Part shown: positions 27,004 to 37,342 of the stretch, in pieces | Numbering within the stretch: position 1 is the stretch's first letter | How the letters are laid out: each line of letters starts with the position of its first letter | Source of the DNA: Bacteroidales bacterium | Lineage (GTDB): Bacteria; Bacteroidota; Bacteroidia; Bacteroidales; TTA-H9 | NCBI GenBank assembly: GCA_030656615.1 | Contig: JAUSOY010000045.1 | Span: forward strand, 1-50,622 | Direction: 5' to 3' | Length of the DNA stretch: 50,622 nucleotides | Notes under the pieces: model-generated | Database searches by the model: none | Told to the model about the DNA's origin: nothing | Seen by the model: only the letters and a program-made list of their open reading frames with translations | Made by a program: the position numbers and the translations under genes

Positions 27004-30000
27004 TTATTGAGCCAAAGTAAATCGGATACTGATTCCTCCATTTGTATTAGAATTCGAGTATTGATTCGATACAAAAGGATTATTGAATGCCCAATCGACG
27101 AACAATCGTACACTAACCCGTTGATTCATCTGATAATCAGCTGAAGTGTTTACGGATATTTGTTTTTGTCCGGCCGAAATCTGATTTACGTCTTCTTCAA
27201 TACGACGTAGCAATGTTTTGTTGGTTTTAATAGCAAAATCAGCTTTCAAATTCAGATCACTTTTGAATTTCTGACCAGCGCCACCACCGCCTTTAAAAAT
27301 GAGTTCAACATCTTTAAAACGATAACCAATACCAATAACTATTTCATCGGAACTAACTTCAGTCAGCTGATTATTAACGAAACTTAAAGCCAATGCTCTT
27401 GATTTCCTGATTTCGAAGCGTGAAAGAACATTGTTCTTCCATGTCATATCTATTCCGAATAAGGGAACAAACTGTTCAGAAATACTGATCTGTGAAATTT
27501 GGAATTCGGGAATGAAGTTTCGTATTGCGTCATAAGTTCCGGGCTGTCCATCAATTCCGGAGAATAGTACATTGGTGGCGTAATTACCCACACTATATGA
27601 AGAACGGTAGCTGTGGTTCAGGGTAACTTCCCTAAAATATTCCTTTACTTTAGGTATCTGGCCGATTCCTTTATAGGTGATTCGCCAGTTAGGTAATGGA
27701 ATTCGAGGGAAAGCGTTAAGTGCCACACTTCCGGGAGTTTTTCCTGAATAAGCGGCTATAAAGGAATAATGTAAAACATCTTGTGATGTTGGACCATAAC
27801 CAACAGGAAATCCGGTAGTATCATTAAACTGAGGATCTGCTTTCCAGGTAGGATTTTGTTCAGCCAGACGAAGAGCTATTTGCATTCGGTTATCCTTCAT
27901 ATTATCAAAGGTAGAGGAGCTATTTTCCGTGGCAGTTCCACTGAAAGCCGTAGCAAACGTGATGAATGAAATATTGAAACTACCATGATCTACCGGTGAG
28001 AAGGAGGTGAAGTTGTTGTCTCTTACCTTAAAATACTCCTGATGATCCGTTGAATGTGTTCGGTTGGCAGTAAGTTCAATTCGGAGGTCTTCTACAGGTT
28101 CCAGCTGAATCCTTGCAGTAAAAGTAGCAGAATACTTCGTGGCATAGGCCGAATTAAAGAGCGTATCTTGTGTAAGCCATCCATCGGCAGCCGCGTTGTA
28201 TCTTATATCATTCTGACTTCCGAATACGAATCCAAGGCCGGGTGCATTACTCGAAAAATCATTTCCTATCAAGCCCGGTGTTTTAGTAAAACCGGGTAAA
28301 AGGGTTCCATTGGTCTCTGTATAAGAGATGGAGCCATCCTGCAAGCTAAGCACCAGTTTAATGGCAGCTTTACCAGCACCTCTCATAAACTTGGCAAATG
28401 CACTCGGCTGGATGGAGTCTTTTGCTGTTACCGGAAGCACTGCAGCTGGTTTGCTCGGATTACGTGGGTTCTCTGGACGTCCCGGAGTTGTTCCTTTCTG
28501 AGGGCTGCGGTCGCTGGCCAGCATTCTTTTCAGGAATGGAACTTTATTGTATAGCGTTGTAAATCGAAGATTCGCATTTAATTGTTTCGAATTGCTGTTT
28601 TCTATACTGTTACCCAATATATCCTGAACGGATTTTGGTGACGCACTCCATGAATAAGTTCCCTGATACCTTGCTGTGGCATTAATCCAACTAAACAAAG
28701 GAATTTTATTAATGGGAATGGCATAATTAATCGTGTACTGCTGATTATAGCGGTTCATGGTACCAAAACCCAGAATTTCTTCACGGATTCGGTCTTTTTT
28801 CTCACCAACCGTATGGCCATAATCATCATTATCAACACTGCCGGGTAATTCGTCAATAAATGCATTCGCGTTGGCATTAAACTCGAATTTAAGGCCTTGA
28901 GTAAGATCATATTTGAAATCATACATTCTTGTCCATACAAATGATTTGATGTATGAAGGATCAATGATTACCAGAGCTGTACTTTTATTTCTCAATTTCC
29001 TTTCGGTGTATTCGCGGTTCATATCCATTCGGAAGCTGAAAAGCTTAGGAAGCAGGTAAAAGTTGAAATCACGAATCAAGGCGAGTGATTTCGATTTCTG
29101 AAACGCTGAAACATTGGATAGAGGCCGATAATTTTGCGGCTGAATCATGTAGTTATATCCAACACCACCTCTGTGCATCGTTTTATTGTCGTATTCTATA
29201 TCGATGTTATGAGCGTCCACCTCAGAATACGCGTAAGTAAAATCGAAGTTTTCAACATCCCATGGTTTGGGCGGTGAAGTTGCTCCAACTCTATCTTTTC
29301 TCACATTCATAAAATTCAGGTTTTTACGAGAAGTAAAATCCTGTGTAAGACTTCGGATGGAGTCTTTTTCCGGATCGGTTTTATAGGATGCGATTTCTTC
29401 AGCCAGCTTCACGTCGGGATCGAGTGGATTATATTCAGGGCTGATTACATTCTGCGAATAGTCGAAGTGCATCGGGATGCGAATGCCATATTTTTCGGGG
29501 AAGAATTTGCCAAGTTGTAAATTGGTAGCGAAATCAAAAGTCGTAATGGCTTCTTTTTGACGTTCGTTCACCTTTTTCTCAATGCTTCCGAAACCGGGAG
29601 TCGAATGCGAAGCGGAGAAAGCAACATTTCCGAGATCTGCCAGGTTAGCAGTAATCCTTCCCGTTGCGGCCCAACCAGACTTATTGTCGAAATCGGACAA
29701 GCGGAGTTCGTTAACCCAAATTTCAGCACTCTTAGGATTGCCATCATCCGGATCATTTAAGGATTTTCGTTTTGGATTTCGAATACCAATCATAATAGCC
29801 CGTACATCACTCAGGCTCGGTGTACCCACAATGGTTATTTTATTTAAACCATCCATAACAACAAAAGGAGTATTTAGCGTGATGGCTGTTCCATTTTGCC
29901 GCATGGTAATATTTCTGTCTTGCTTAATATTTACAAGATTTTCGAGATTTACATCAAATGCATTGGCAGTGGGCCAAATGGCTTCCAGATTGGTAGCGGT

Positions 30001-33000
30001 GGTTCCCCATGCCGTGAAAGTCAGTGGAATTTCGTATTCATAATAGTTTTGGGTGAAATCGGCCCCCATACGAATGAATACGGTTAAATCGCCGTAGCTG
30101 TTTTTTTGGTTGTTGAACAAGTCTTCGGCATGTACAAACATTTTCAGGGTTTTGTACTGGCGGAAATCGAAACCGGTGGTTTTATATGCTGCCCGGGCGT
30201 CGCCATCCTGTAAATCTTTAACCCGAAGTACCATGGCCTGTTCGTTGAGGCGGGTAAAATTGGTTGTACCGTAATTGATTTCTCTTTCGATCCCAGGAGG
30301 AATAACGTAAGGAACTGGCTGTTTACTGCCGTTTTCTTCAATATTAACGGTGGAAACTTCGAATTTGGTCAGGCCTTGTTCATCATTGGGAATGTATTCT
30401 CCGGCTGATAATAAATCATATTTATACCGGCGCCAGTCTCCTCTGACCAGTTCAAAAGTTGCAAAACGAGTAATGATGGGTCTGTCAAAATTTTTGTAAA
30501 TCATACGCATGAAGCGGATTGACTTAAAATCCTGAATATTTCCGACAATTTTTTCGGGGTCACTCACGGGGACTTTAAACTGGTACCAACGTACGGTACC
30601 CCTGTTTCCGTTTTCCAGATAAACATCACGGGCAGTATAAATATCAGCGATGTAGTTTTCGCCAATAATCATTTTGTCGGGTCTAAGGTTGATTTTGTAT
30701 TGGAAATAACGCTCGTCTTCCCATAAGGTATTGTCGTAATTGATGTCTTCAACGTTGGGTAAGGTTGTTGCCAAAGTGGGGTATGCCTCACCGGCTTGTT
30801 CGGCCGTGGGTGAGTTACCTTCCGAGCCCTGGAATTTTTTGTACCGGACATTTATATTGGAGAATGCTTCCAACTCGTCATAATCAGAACCCCGGAAATA
30901 ATGATAATTATCACCGGATGGATCCTCAGCGGCTTTGGTATAGGCATCGGAACCAGCACCATGGCGGGCAATAATTTTTTGGAGATATGTGCCATCAAAG
31001 AAAGCTTTTTCATCGGCATCACTTAATCCATCGTAACCAATATCCTGATATTGTCTTGAATTTGGATTGTTATCAAAAGCATTAACCAATGACTGAAGTC
31101 GCGGAACTCTTCCCCAGATGGTTGTATCAACATCCGTTGACTGGCCTGAAATAGGCATGCCATTTTCAAAACTCTTTTTACCATCGCGTAAAATATCTTC
31201 TGAAATATCACCAAGGTGGAAATACATATCTCCTCCAGGATGATCAGGATTGTCGACGAAAGGATCCATCATCCAGAATTCGACATATTCAACATTGGTA
31301 GCTTCAAAGTCGGTGGACTCTATTTTTCGCATGATACCGCCCCAGCGTGAACGAGGTTCCTCGAGCGTGCCATCAGCTTTTAAACCTTTTGACAAACCGG
31401 CCACACCATCAACATCATAGTTGTAGGGCCCTCTTTCGTTTGGATAATAGTCGACATTTAGTACGGCGATATTGGTTGGTGTGCCATTGGGTATTTGTTT
31501 GGCAGGAAAAACCTCGTTTTCGAGTACCTGTCTGACTGAATTTCTGGATAACTCGTCAGGGGTAATGTTTTTTGGGCGCAAATTGCCATAACGATCGTAA
31601 AACAATGGGTCGATAATATACCATGATAAGGCTGCGCGGTTATATCCGTATGCCAGTCCGGTTCCTATAGCTCCTTCGGGGAAAAGACCCGGGTTGGTCT
31701 GTCCCTGAGGGGTGCTGGCTAAAAACCAGTTGCTTTGTAATTTCAGATCTATACTCGATTTTGCTGCTTCAAAATCATCGATGTAGGAAGTACCCGAACT
31801 ACCAATGGCACTTGAATGTCCGGGAATAAAGTGAGCAAATTCACCACTCACCATTACTTTGGAGGGAACATTGGTTTCTATAAATGGCAATTTATCAACC
31901 AGTTTGGTTAGCAGGAGCGATTCTTCAGAATAATTAAAATTGAAACCCCAAATCGTGTTACTGATAGGATCCTCTCCAAGGATGGTTTTTTGAGTAAGTG
32001 GCCGTTCTGTTAAATTAATGATGGTAGCACCAAGCATAAAATCCTTATTCACCATATAATCAACATGGGTACCCATATATGTTTTGCTCTGGATACTGAA
32101 CATTGAATTGCTTTCCAGACTGATATTGATTGGTGTACCAGAGCTAATCAACGCTTCGTTAATGATTTTAACACGGCCCAGGGTATAATCAACGGTATAA
32201 TCTACGTTTTCGGTTAAAGGAATGCCACCATGGGTTACTTTAACGGAGCCCTGGGGAACATTGAGCGCATTGAGTGATATTTCATTACTGGAGGATGATT
32301 TAAAAAATCCTTCCAGAACGAATTTATTCTTTTCAGGGTATTGTTGTGCTCCTACTTTGGTATTGGTGTACAACGAATCGTAGCAGTATTTATCCGCAAG
32401 TTTATCGTCATTGATTTTGATGCGTAAATCTTTTCCAAAAGGTTCGAGAACCGGAAAAAAGATACGTCCGTTGCTCGAATTAATCGTACCACCCTGAGTA
32501 GATGCATTATCGATAAAGTCAAAAATACCATCCGGAGGAGGATTCGACAAAGGATCAAGATTATCAAGGCCCATCACACGAATAAGTGGTATACCGGCTA
32601 TTATTGTTTCGGTTAAGTAACCTGTGGGAACTCCATTGTTATTTCCACTATAGAGTATGTTTAATATAAAATCCTGACGATTAACCTGATAAGCCCCAAT
32701 GGCATATACGTTTTTCATCATGAGATTCCATATGGGAATATGGGTATTAAGACTGGTACTTTTCAATAATTTCACCATCAAACAGGATGGAGCACTGATA
32801 CCTCCATCCGAAAATTCACCGACCTGATAAACAGCAGTATCACCTACGACCGTGTACTGATATGCCACTGCAAGAGTTTGATCAGAATTGAGGGTCGTAT
32901 TAAGAGAGATAAATCCAAGCTGAGAATTGTATGTGTATTCTGAAGGGTTGAGCTTACGGGCACTTTCAATTTTTTCGAAATCAGTACCAGCGGCAAAACT

Positions 33001-34269
33001 CAAAGGAGGACTCTTTAGATAGCTGGAGGCCGTATTGATATTGCGTACCTGATTGATATTAAGGGTAGTTAATAAATTATTGGCTCTGTTATTGGCATAG
33101 GGAGGCTGACCGATATTTCCCTGAACGTTGATATTATATGGTATACGTTCTCCTAAATCCTGAAAAGCAATAATGTTTCGGTTTTCTGTCACGGCTGCAC
33201 CAATATTGGTTACCCAGACTTCGATTTTCGTAAGATTAATGTTCGATTTTACGAGAGGAAGCGAAGATAATGCCTGATTATAGGAATCTCGGAAATATTG
33301 CCCCAGGAAAAAATGCTTGTTTTCTTCATATTGGTCGGCTTTTAGTGTAAACTGACTGGTTTGTGCACCACCCTGAACCGTTATACTCGAAGTTTCGCTT
33401 TCCTGCTGAGAAAAGACAGAAGTTACCGTGGTTCGTCCAAACTGAAGTTTCGTTTTTATGCCGAAGAGGCTTTGACTTCCTTGTATCAGTGTTGAATTCA
33501 GCGGTAGGTTAACATTACCTACTTCAACCAATTTAACAATTTCATCTTCTTTGCCTTCATATTTTAACTGAAGACGATTTTCGAAATCGAAGGTGGATTC
33601 GGTATTATAATTGGCTTTAAATTCTATCTTATCACCCACTTTGGCAATAACGTTCATCTGAATTTTTTCCTGAAAGTCGAAGTTGACGGTAGAACGTTGA
33701 CGAACATTTAAAGTAGGATCATTGCGTTTATTAGCCAGAATGCCAAAAATAAGTTCGGCAGAACCGCTTGGACGAATATCAATGGTAGAACCTCCGAAAA
33801 TCATATCAAAAGCTTGTCCACCGATGTATATCGAAGGAATAATTCCATCACTTTGTCCGCCTTTATTGGCAAGAGATTTCTCACGCCAGTAATTCCGAAG
33901 TGAACGACGTGAATCAATGTCCTGGTATTCTTTAAAACTGGCGTAACGTGGAGGACGGATATTAAAATCACCAATTTTATCCGTTAAAACATATTGATTG
34001 GTTTCCGGATCGTATATCACGTCAGATTGAACATTTGAAGGACGTTTCATGTACATACCACCTTGCGGAGCTTCTGCGCCAGGTTCGTAATTCCCCTGAT
34101 CACGGAATGGAAATCGCAAATCGCGAATGGTGTCAGGAGGTGAATACGGCCAAAATTCGGATGGCTGATTGCCAGGTCCTGCCTGTATGATAAATGGAAT
34201 GATTCCTGCCAGAATAAGTCCGGTATACAAAAGAACCGGATAGACTATACTGAATTTTGATTGTCTCAA
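27004..34269 (-). CDS. sprA: T9SS outer-membrane translocon SprA/Sov
   Basis: SprA forms the very large outer-membrane barrel through which type IX secretion cargo passes, and in gliding species it is needed for motility. The 2421-residue size is typical. The N-terminus has a signal-like hydrophobic segment (YPVLLYTGLILAGIIPF). The N-terminal third contains the SprA_N region with GSAELIFGILANKRNDP, QEKIQMNVIAKVGDKI and GYLTETIIAGIPLIRV. The rest is beta-rich and ends ISIRFTLAQ. It starts 19 bp after ruvA and precedes gcvH. A likely cargo with a T9SS signal is encoded at 45184. Other components (porK-N, porV) are not in the window. Confidence 0.97.
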   Translation of the reverse strand: MRQSKFSIVYPVLLYTGLILAGIIPFIIQAGPGNQPSEFWPYSPPDTIRDLRFPFRDQGNYEPGAEAPQGGMYMKRPSNVQSDVIYDPETNQYVLTDKIGDFNIRPPRYASFKEYQDIDSRRSLRNYWREKSLANKGGQSDGIIPSIYIGGQAFDMIFGGSTIDIRPSGSAELIFGILANKRNDPTLNVRQRSTVNFDFQEKIQMNVIAKVGDKIEFKANYNTESTFDFENRLQLKYEGKEDEIVKLVEVGNVNLPLNSTLIQGSQSLFGIKTKLQFGRTTVTSVFSQQESETSSITVQGGAQTSQFTLKADQYEENKHFFLGQYFRDSYNQALSSLPLVKSNINLTKIEVWVTNIGAAVTENRNIIAFQDLGERIPYNINVQGNIGQPPYANNRANNLLTTLNINQVRNINTASSYLKSPPLSFAAGTDFEKIESARKLNPSEYTYNSQLGFISLNTTLNSDQTLAVAYQYTVVGDTAVYQVGEFSDGGISAPSCLMVKLLKSTSLNTHIPIWNLMMKNVYAIGAYQVNRQDFILNILYSGNNNGVPTGYLTETIIAGIPLIRVMGLDNLDPLSNPPPDGIFDFIDNASTQGGTINSSNGRIFFPVLEPFGKDLRIKINDDKLADKYCYDSLYTNTKVGAQQYPEKNKFVLEGFFKSSSSNEISLNALNVPQGSVKVTHGGIPLTENVDYTVDYTLGRVKIINEALISSGTPINISLESNSMFSIQSKTYMGTHVDYMVNKDFMLGATIINLTERPLTQKTILGEDPISNTIWGFNFNYSEESLLLTKLVDKLPFIETNVPSKVMVSGEFAHFIPGHSSAIGSSGTSYIDDFEAAKSSIDLKLQSNWFLASTPQGQTNPGLFPEGAIGTGLAYGYNRAALSWYIIDPLFYDRYGNLRPKNITPDELSRNSVRQVLENEVFPAKQIPNGTPTNIAVLNVDYYPNERGPYNYDVDGVAGLSKGLKADGTLEEPRSRWGGIMRKIESTDFEATNVEYVEFWMMDPFVDNPDHPGGDMYFHLGDISEDILRDGKKSFENGMPISGQSTDVDTTIWGRVPRLQSLVNAFDNNPNSRQYQDIGYDGLSDADEKAFFDGTYLQKIIARHGAGSDAYTKAAEDPSGDNYHYFRGSDYDELEAFSNINVRYKKFQGSEGNSPTAEQAGEAYPTLATTLPNVEDINYDNTLWEDERYFQYKINLRPDKMIIGENYIADIYTARDVYLENGNRGTVRWYQFKVPVSDPEKIVGNIQDFKSIRFMRMIYKNFDRPIITRFATFELVRGDWRRYKYDLLSAGEYIPNDEQGLTKFEVSTVNIEENGSKQPVPYVIPPGIEREINYGTTNFTRLNEQAMVLRVKDLQDGDARAAYKTTGFDFRQYKTLKMFVHAEDLFNNQKNSYGDLTVFIRMGADFTQNYYEYEIPLTFTAWGTTATNLEAIWPTANAFDVNLENLVNIKQDRNITMRQNGTAITLNTPFVVMDGLNKITIVGTPSLSDVRAIMIGIRNPKRKSLNDPDDGNPKSAEIWVNELRLSDFDNKSGWAATGRITANLADLGNVAFSASHSTPGFGSIEKKVNERQKEAITTFDFATNLQLGKFFPEKYGIRIPMHFDYSQNVISPEYNPLDPDVKLAEEIASYKTDPEKDSIRSLTQDFTSRKNLNFMNVRKDRVGATSPPKPWDVENFDFTYAYSEVDAHNIDIEYDNKTMHRGGVGYNYMIQPQNYRPLSNVSAFQKSKSLALIRDFNFYLLPKLFSFRMDMNREYTERKLRNKSTALVIIDPSYIKSFVWTRMYDFKYDLTQGLKFEFNANANAFIDELPGSVDNDDYGHTVGEKKDRIREEILGFGTMNRYNQQYTINYAIPINKIPLFSWINATARYQGTYSWSASPKSVQDILGNSIENSNSKQLNANLRFTTLYNKVPFLKRMLASDRSPQKGTTPGRPENPRNPSKPAAVLPVTAKDSIQPSAFAKFMRGAGKAAIKLVLSLQDGSISYTETNGTLLPGFTKTPGLIGNDFSSNAPGLGFVFGSQNDIRYNAAADGWLTQDTLFNSAYATKYSATFTARIQLEPVEDLRIELTANRTHSTDHQEYFKVRDNNFTSFSPVDHGSFNISFITFATAFSGTATENSSSTFDNMKDNRMQIALRLAEQNPTWKADPQFNDTTGFPVGYGPTSQDVLHYSFIAAYSGKTPGSVALNAFPRIPLPNWRITYKGIGQIPKVKEYFREVTLNHSYRSSYSVGNYATNVLFSGIDGQPGTYDAIRNFIPEFQISQISISEQFVPLFGIDMTWKNNVLSRFEIRKSRALALSFVNNQLTEVSSDEIVIGIGYRFKDVELIFKGGGGAGQKFKSDLNLKADFAIKTNKTLLRRIEEDVNQISAGQKQISVNTSADYQMNQRVSVRLFVDWAFNNPFVSNQYSNSNTNGGISIRFTLAQ

Positions 34270-34288
34270 GTTCGCCCGTTTTTCCTGT

Positions 34289-34873
34289 TTATAAAATCTT
34301 TAATGCTTCTCTGATTAGCTGCTCCACAGGCAATTCGATGCCCATCTGCTGCTGAATTTTCGACAATGCCTTTTCTGCCTCGACTTTTCCAAAACCAAGC
34401 ACCACCAACCCTGATAACGCTTCTTCGCGTCGGGTATTGTAGGATATGTCTAAATTTCCTGAAATGCCACTCTCTTTTAAAACCTTATCACGCAAATCTA
34501 CGATGATACGCTGAGCTGTTTTGGCACCTATACCTTTAACTTTTTTCAGCAATCCTTCATTTCCGGAAGAAATGGCGGTGACCAATTCCGAAGGATGAAG
34601 CGATGAAAGAAGTATTCGGGCTGTATTGGCGCCCACACCGGAAACCGAAATAAGAAGACGGAAAAGTTTTCTCTCATCTTCATCGGCAAAGCCATAGAGT
34701 ATCTGAGCATCTTCCCTAACAATAAAATGAACGAGAACGCGCGCCGTATCCATCATTTTAAATTTCTCAAATGAATGCAACGAAATGTGCATAAGATAGC
34801 CTACTCCTTGCGCATCCACAACGATATGGGTCGGGGTTTTTTCTGTTAATTTACCTTCAATGTATGCGAACAT
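34289..34873 (-). CDS. ruvA: Holliday junction branch-migration protein RuvA
   Basis: RuvA binds Holliday junctions as a tetramer and recruits the RuvB motor. The 194 residues show domain I (MFAYIEGKLTEKTPTHIVVD), then two helix-hairpin-helix motifs (SVSGVGANTARILLSS and KVKGIGAKTAQRIIVDL, about residues 75-125). The C-terminal domain III that contacts RuvB begins near EEALSGLVVLGF. It is first of the ruvA-sprA transcript. ruvB and ruvC are elsewhere. Confidence 0.97.
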   Translation of the reverse strand: MFAYIEGKLTEKTPTHIVVDAQGVGYLMHISLHSFEKFKMMDTARVLVHFIVREDAQILYGFADEDERKLFRLLISVSGVGANTARILLSSLHPSELVTAISSGNEGLLKKVKGIGAKTAQRIIVDLRDKVLKESGISGNLDISYNTRREEALSGLVVLGFGKVEAEKALSKIQQQMGIELPVEQLIREALKIL

Positions 34874-34963
34874 GCCTTAGCGTTTGTATGAATACCAATA
34901 GAAGGCATAGCTGTAATTTTTTAAAGAAACAGCCATACATCCTGTATTTTGAGGTATAAGGCA

Positions 34964-34971
34964 CAAAAATA
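34964..34971 (-). promoter_or_regulatory. Candidate -7 box (TATTTTTG) for ruvA-sprA
   Basis: On the minus strand this matches TAnnTTTG about 90 bp upstream of the ruvA ATG. The -33 region is only approximate. It would serve ruvA, sprA, gcvH, vanZ and a tonB gene. Confidence 0.4.
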
Positions 34972-35101
34972 CAATTTTAAGTGATTGAATAAAGTCTAAA
35001 TATCAATCGGCTAAAATTACTTTAATGCGGTATGGTGGAATAAAAGTCTATTAATGTCTGCTGAAATGAAATCGATTAAAGGGATAAAACTAAAGTGATT
35101 T

Positions 35102-35851
35102 TCAACGTTTTTCCCATTCGAGGCGGGCATTAACAATGGTTTTATTATCGGCCTGACGTTCAGCGGTTAAAAAGTAACTTCCATTGTCCGGATTTGAAGC
35201 TTTCATTTGAAGTTCATCAGCAAAACGTGATTCGTGCATAAAGTTTATCTCGAAAGTTTTTAAATGATGCGCTTCATGCCACTGGGTATCGAAGGTGTTC
35301 ATAATCATGGCCGCATAACGAGCATTGGTCGTGTGACCATAACTGTCGATATCAGTATATTGAACCGATTGCAAATGACGTTTTTCAAGTTTTGAGGGTA
35401 AAATAATACGGGCAGCATGGTCGATTTTTAAACGGCTTTGTCCGTTATTGGCTTCGGGGATTGAAATTCCTTCAAATTTCTGCGGTCGCCGGGTTACTTG
35501 ATCGATGATCATCCAAACCTGTGAGGCTTCTCCCAATGGACGTCCATCCGAACCAGTTATTTTAAATCCCCTAAAAGCCAGCAATCCATCCAAACCGGCC
35601 GGCCAGGTACTTATTTGTATTTCTTCATCCCATTTTGGGTATTCTTCCATCTCTATTAACATACGAACAAGCACCCAAATATGGTTCGATTGGTTCATCT
35701 TTTCGTATCCTACACCCAGATGCGTTGCATGACGCCATGCCGATTCCTGTAGAAAATTGCATAAACTATCAATTCCTGCAGTGTTGGTAATACGTACATC
35801 TCTCCAGTGAACTTTATAGTTATCGGTCCAAACAGTTTTCAGTTGAGTCAT
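35102..35851 (-). CDS. Acyl-ACP thioesterase (FatA/B-like)
   Basis: This enzyme hydrolyses acyl-ACP to release free fatty acids. The 249 residues form two hot-dog domains of the acyl-ACP thioesterase family. The N-terminal one has WRDVRITNTAGIDSLCNFLQESAWRH and EASQVWMIIDQ. The C-terminal one has YTDIDSYGHTTNARY, corresponding to the family's D-x-N/Y-GH-x-NN-x-Y catalytic region. It is flanked by non-coding DNA on both sides, so it is probably transcribed alone. Chain-length preference cannot be read. Confidence 0.92.
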   Translation of the reverse strand: MTQLKTVWTDNYKVHWRDVRITNTAGIDSLCNFLQESAWRHATHLGVGYEKMNQSNHIWVLVRMLIEMEEYPKWDEEIQISTWPAGLDGLLAFRGFKITGSDGRPLGEASQVWMIIDQVTRRPQKFEGISIPEANNGQSRLKIDHAARIILPSKLEKRHLQSVQYTDIDSYGHTTNARYAAMIMNTFDTQWHEAHHLKTFEINFMHESRFADELQMKASNPDNGSYFLTAERQADNKTIVNARLEWEKR

Positions 35852-36015
35852 GGTATAGGTATTGGGCGAAGTCGAATATAAAAAGTAATTTTTTAGGACG
35901 GCTAAAGTACATTTTTTGTTTGAAAAGGATTTTATAAAGCCCGTTGCAGAAAAGATCAGGTTTTCCAGTGAATCATGATTGAGTTTGTTGGATAATCAAA
36001 AAGAAAAGAATTGCC

Positions 36016-36023
36016 TACTTTTG
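36016..36023 (+). promoter_or_regulatory. Candidate -7 box (TACTTTTG) for the methyltransferase gene
   Basis: This matches TAnnTTTG 80 bp upstream of the ATG at 36104. There is no clear -33 TTG at the right spacing. Confidence 0.35.
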
Positions 36024-36103
36024 ATTTGTACTAAAAATGGGGAGCCTACGCTGGATTGCCTTTTTAAATGGAAACGTAAAAATTGTGTTACGAATTTTTA
36101 AAT

Positions 36104-37216
36104 ATGGAAACCGGATTAGAAATAGCGATTAATGATTTGCAAATAAAGGTTAATCGGCCTGAACCAATTATTGGTGATATTGAGGTGGTCATTTTTTCCA
36201 GAAAAGGTGATCCCAAAGTCGCGGTTAACGCTCTTATGGCAGGGAATTTTGTATTGGTTACCGATTTTTATAGCAGTGGGCTTTTGCTACTAAATGAGCT
36301 TAAAGTGCTTATTAAAAATAAATATCCAAAGCAGTCTTTTCTGGGACAGCGTGAGTTCAGAGATGCCTTTCGTGAACTTTCAAATAGAATATTACTTGTA
36401 GTTTATGAGCATAAACTTGAAGTAAAAAAAGCTCCTGACATCGGTTGGCTAAAAATTTTGTACCCCGAATTATCCGACTTTTTATTGCCATTTCCTCAAA
36501 TACAGGGATTAAATAGTGCATGGCAGTGGTATAAAAAAGGCATTTCAATACCAACAATCGATGTGAAGATATATCCATTCTACGGAACATATTTCCCTAC
36601 TCGTTTTGAACATCTCCATATTTTTGATCAGTGGTTGAAAAGGTATAATGGTAAAAGAGAAACGGTTTTTGATGTTGGTATTGGCAGTGGAGTCCTTTCC
36701 TTTTTATTGTATAAGCATGGCTTCGCTAAAGTTTTTGGAAGCGATTCGAATCCGAATGCTATCATTGGATTAAATGAAGTACGAAATAAAATTCCTAAAT
36801 TTTCTGAATTACAACTTTTTTATGGGGATTTGTTTGCCGGTTGTCAGGAAAAAGCTGAATTGGTTGTGTTTAATCCTCCCTGGCTTCCGGCATTACATAA
36901 CGCGGAAGGGATAGATAAAGCCATTTATTATGATGGGGATTTATTTCCCCGGTTTTTTAATGAAGCCGTAAATCATTTGAGCGATGAAGGACGGATCGTA
37001 TTATTGTTTTCTAATTTGGGCCATCTGACTCATGAGGATTTTATTCATCCTATTTTGGATGAAATACAACATGGAGGCCGTTTTGAAAAGGAATTGTTCA
37101 TAAAGAAGAATGTTGGTGCAGCGTCAGTAAAAACTAAAAGAGATCAAAATTGGAGGACTGATGAATTGGTGGAACTTTGGGTATTGAAACCGCGTAAATC
37201 TCATCAAAACGCATAA
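36104..37216 (+). CDS. Class I SAM-dependent methyltransferase with novel N-terminal region
   Basis: The ATG at 36104 (METGLEIAI) is preferred to an upstream TTG. Of about 370 residues, the C-terminal half is a Rossmann methyltransferase. Motif I is VFDVGIGSGVLSFLL, an acidic residue follows in FGSDSNPNA, and motif IV is VVFNPPWLPA. An NPPW/NPPY motif is typical of enzymes that methylate amide or ring nitrogens (HemK/RsmC-like), which hints at a protein or RNA target. The first 170 residues, with FLGQREFRDAF and a segment ending YPFYGTYFPTR, match no domain I recognise. The gene appears monocistronic. The substrate is unknown. Confidence 0.82.
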   Translation: METGLEIAINDLQIKVNRPEPIIGDIEVVIFSRKGDPKVAVNALMAGNFVLVTDFYSSGLLLLNELKVLIKNKYPKQSFLGQREFRDAFRELSNRILLVVYEHKLEVKKAPDIGWLKILYPELSDFLLPFPQIQGLNSAWQWYKKGISIPTIDVKIYPFYGTYFPTRFEHLHIFDQWLKRYNGKRETVFDVGIGSGVLSFLLYKHGFAKVFGSDSNPNAIIGLNEVRNKIPKFSELQLFYGDLFAGCQEKAELVVFNPPWLPALHNAEGIDKAIYYDGDLFPRFFNEAVNHLSDEGRIVLLFSNLGHLTHEDFIHPILDEIQHGGRFEKELFIKKNVGAASVKTKRDQNWRTDELVELWVLKPRKSHQNA

Positions 37217-37342
37217 TTCCTTAGGATTTCAATTTTCCAAGTCTTAAATCTTTCGGTTTTGGGATAGATTCGATAAAACTTCCCCCAATTTTTTTCTATT
37301 TTCACCGTTGTTTTTTTAGAAAATCAATGAAATTGTAATTCA

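Noticed and set aside
29582-30043. 153-codon plus-strand frame inside sprA
   Set aside because: It lies antisense to a clear sprA coding region, has no recognisable motif and no ribosome site; a shadow frame.
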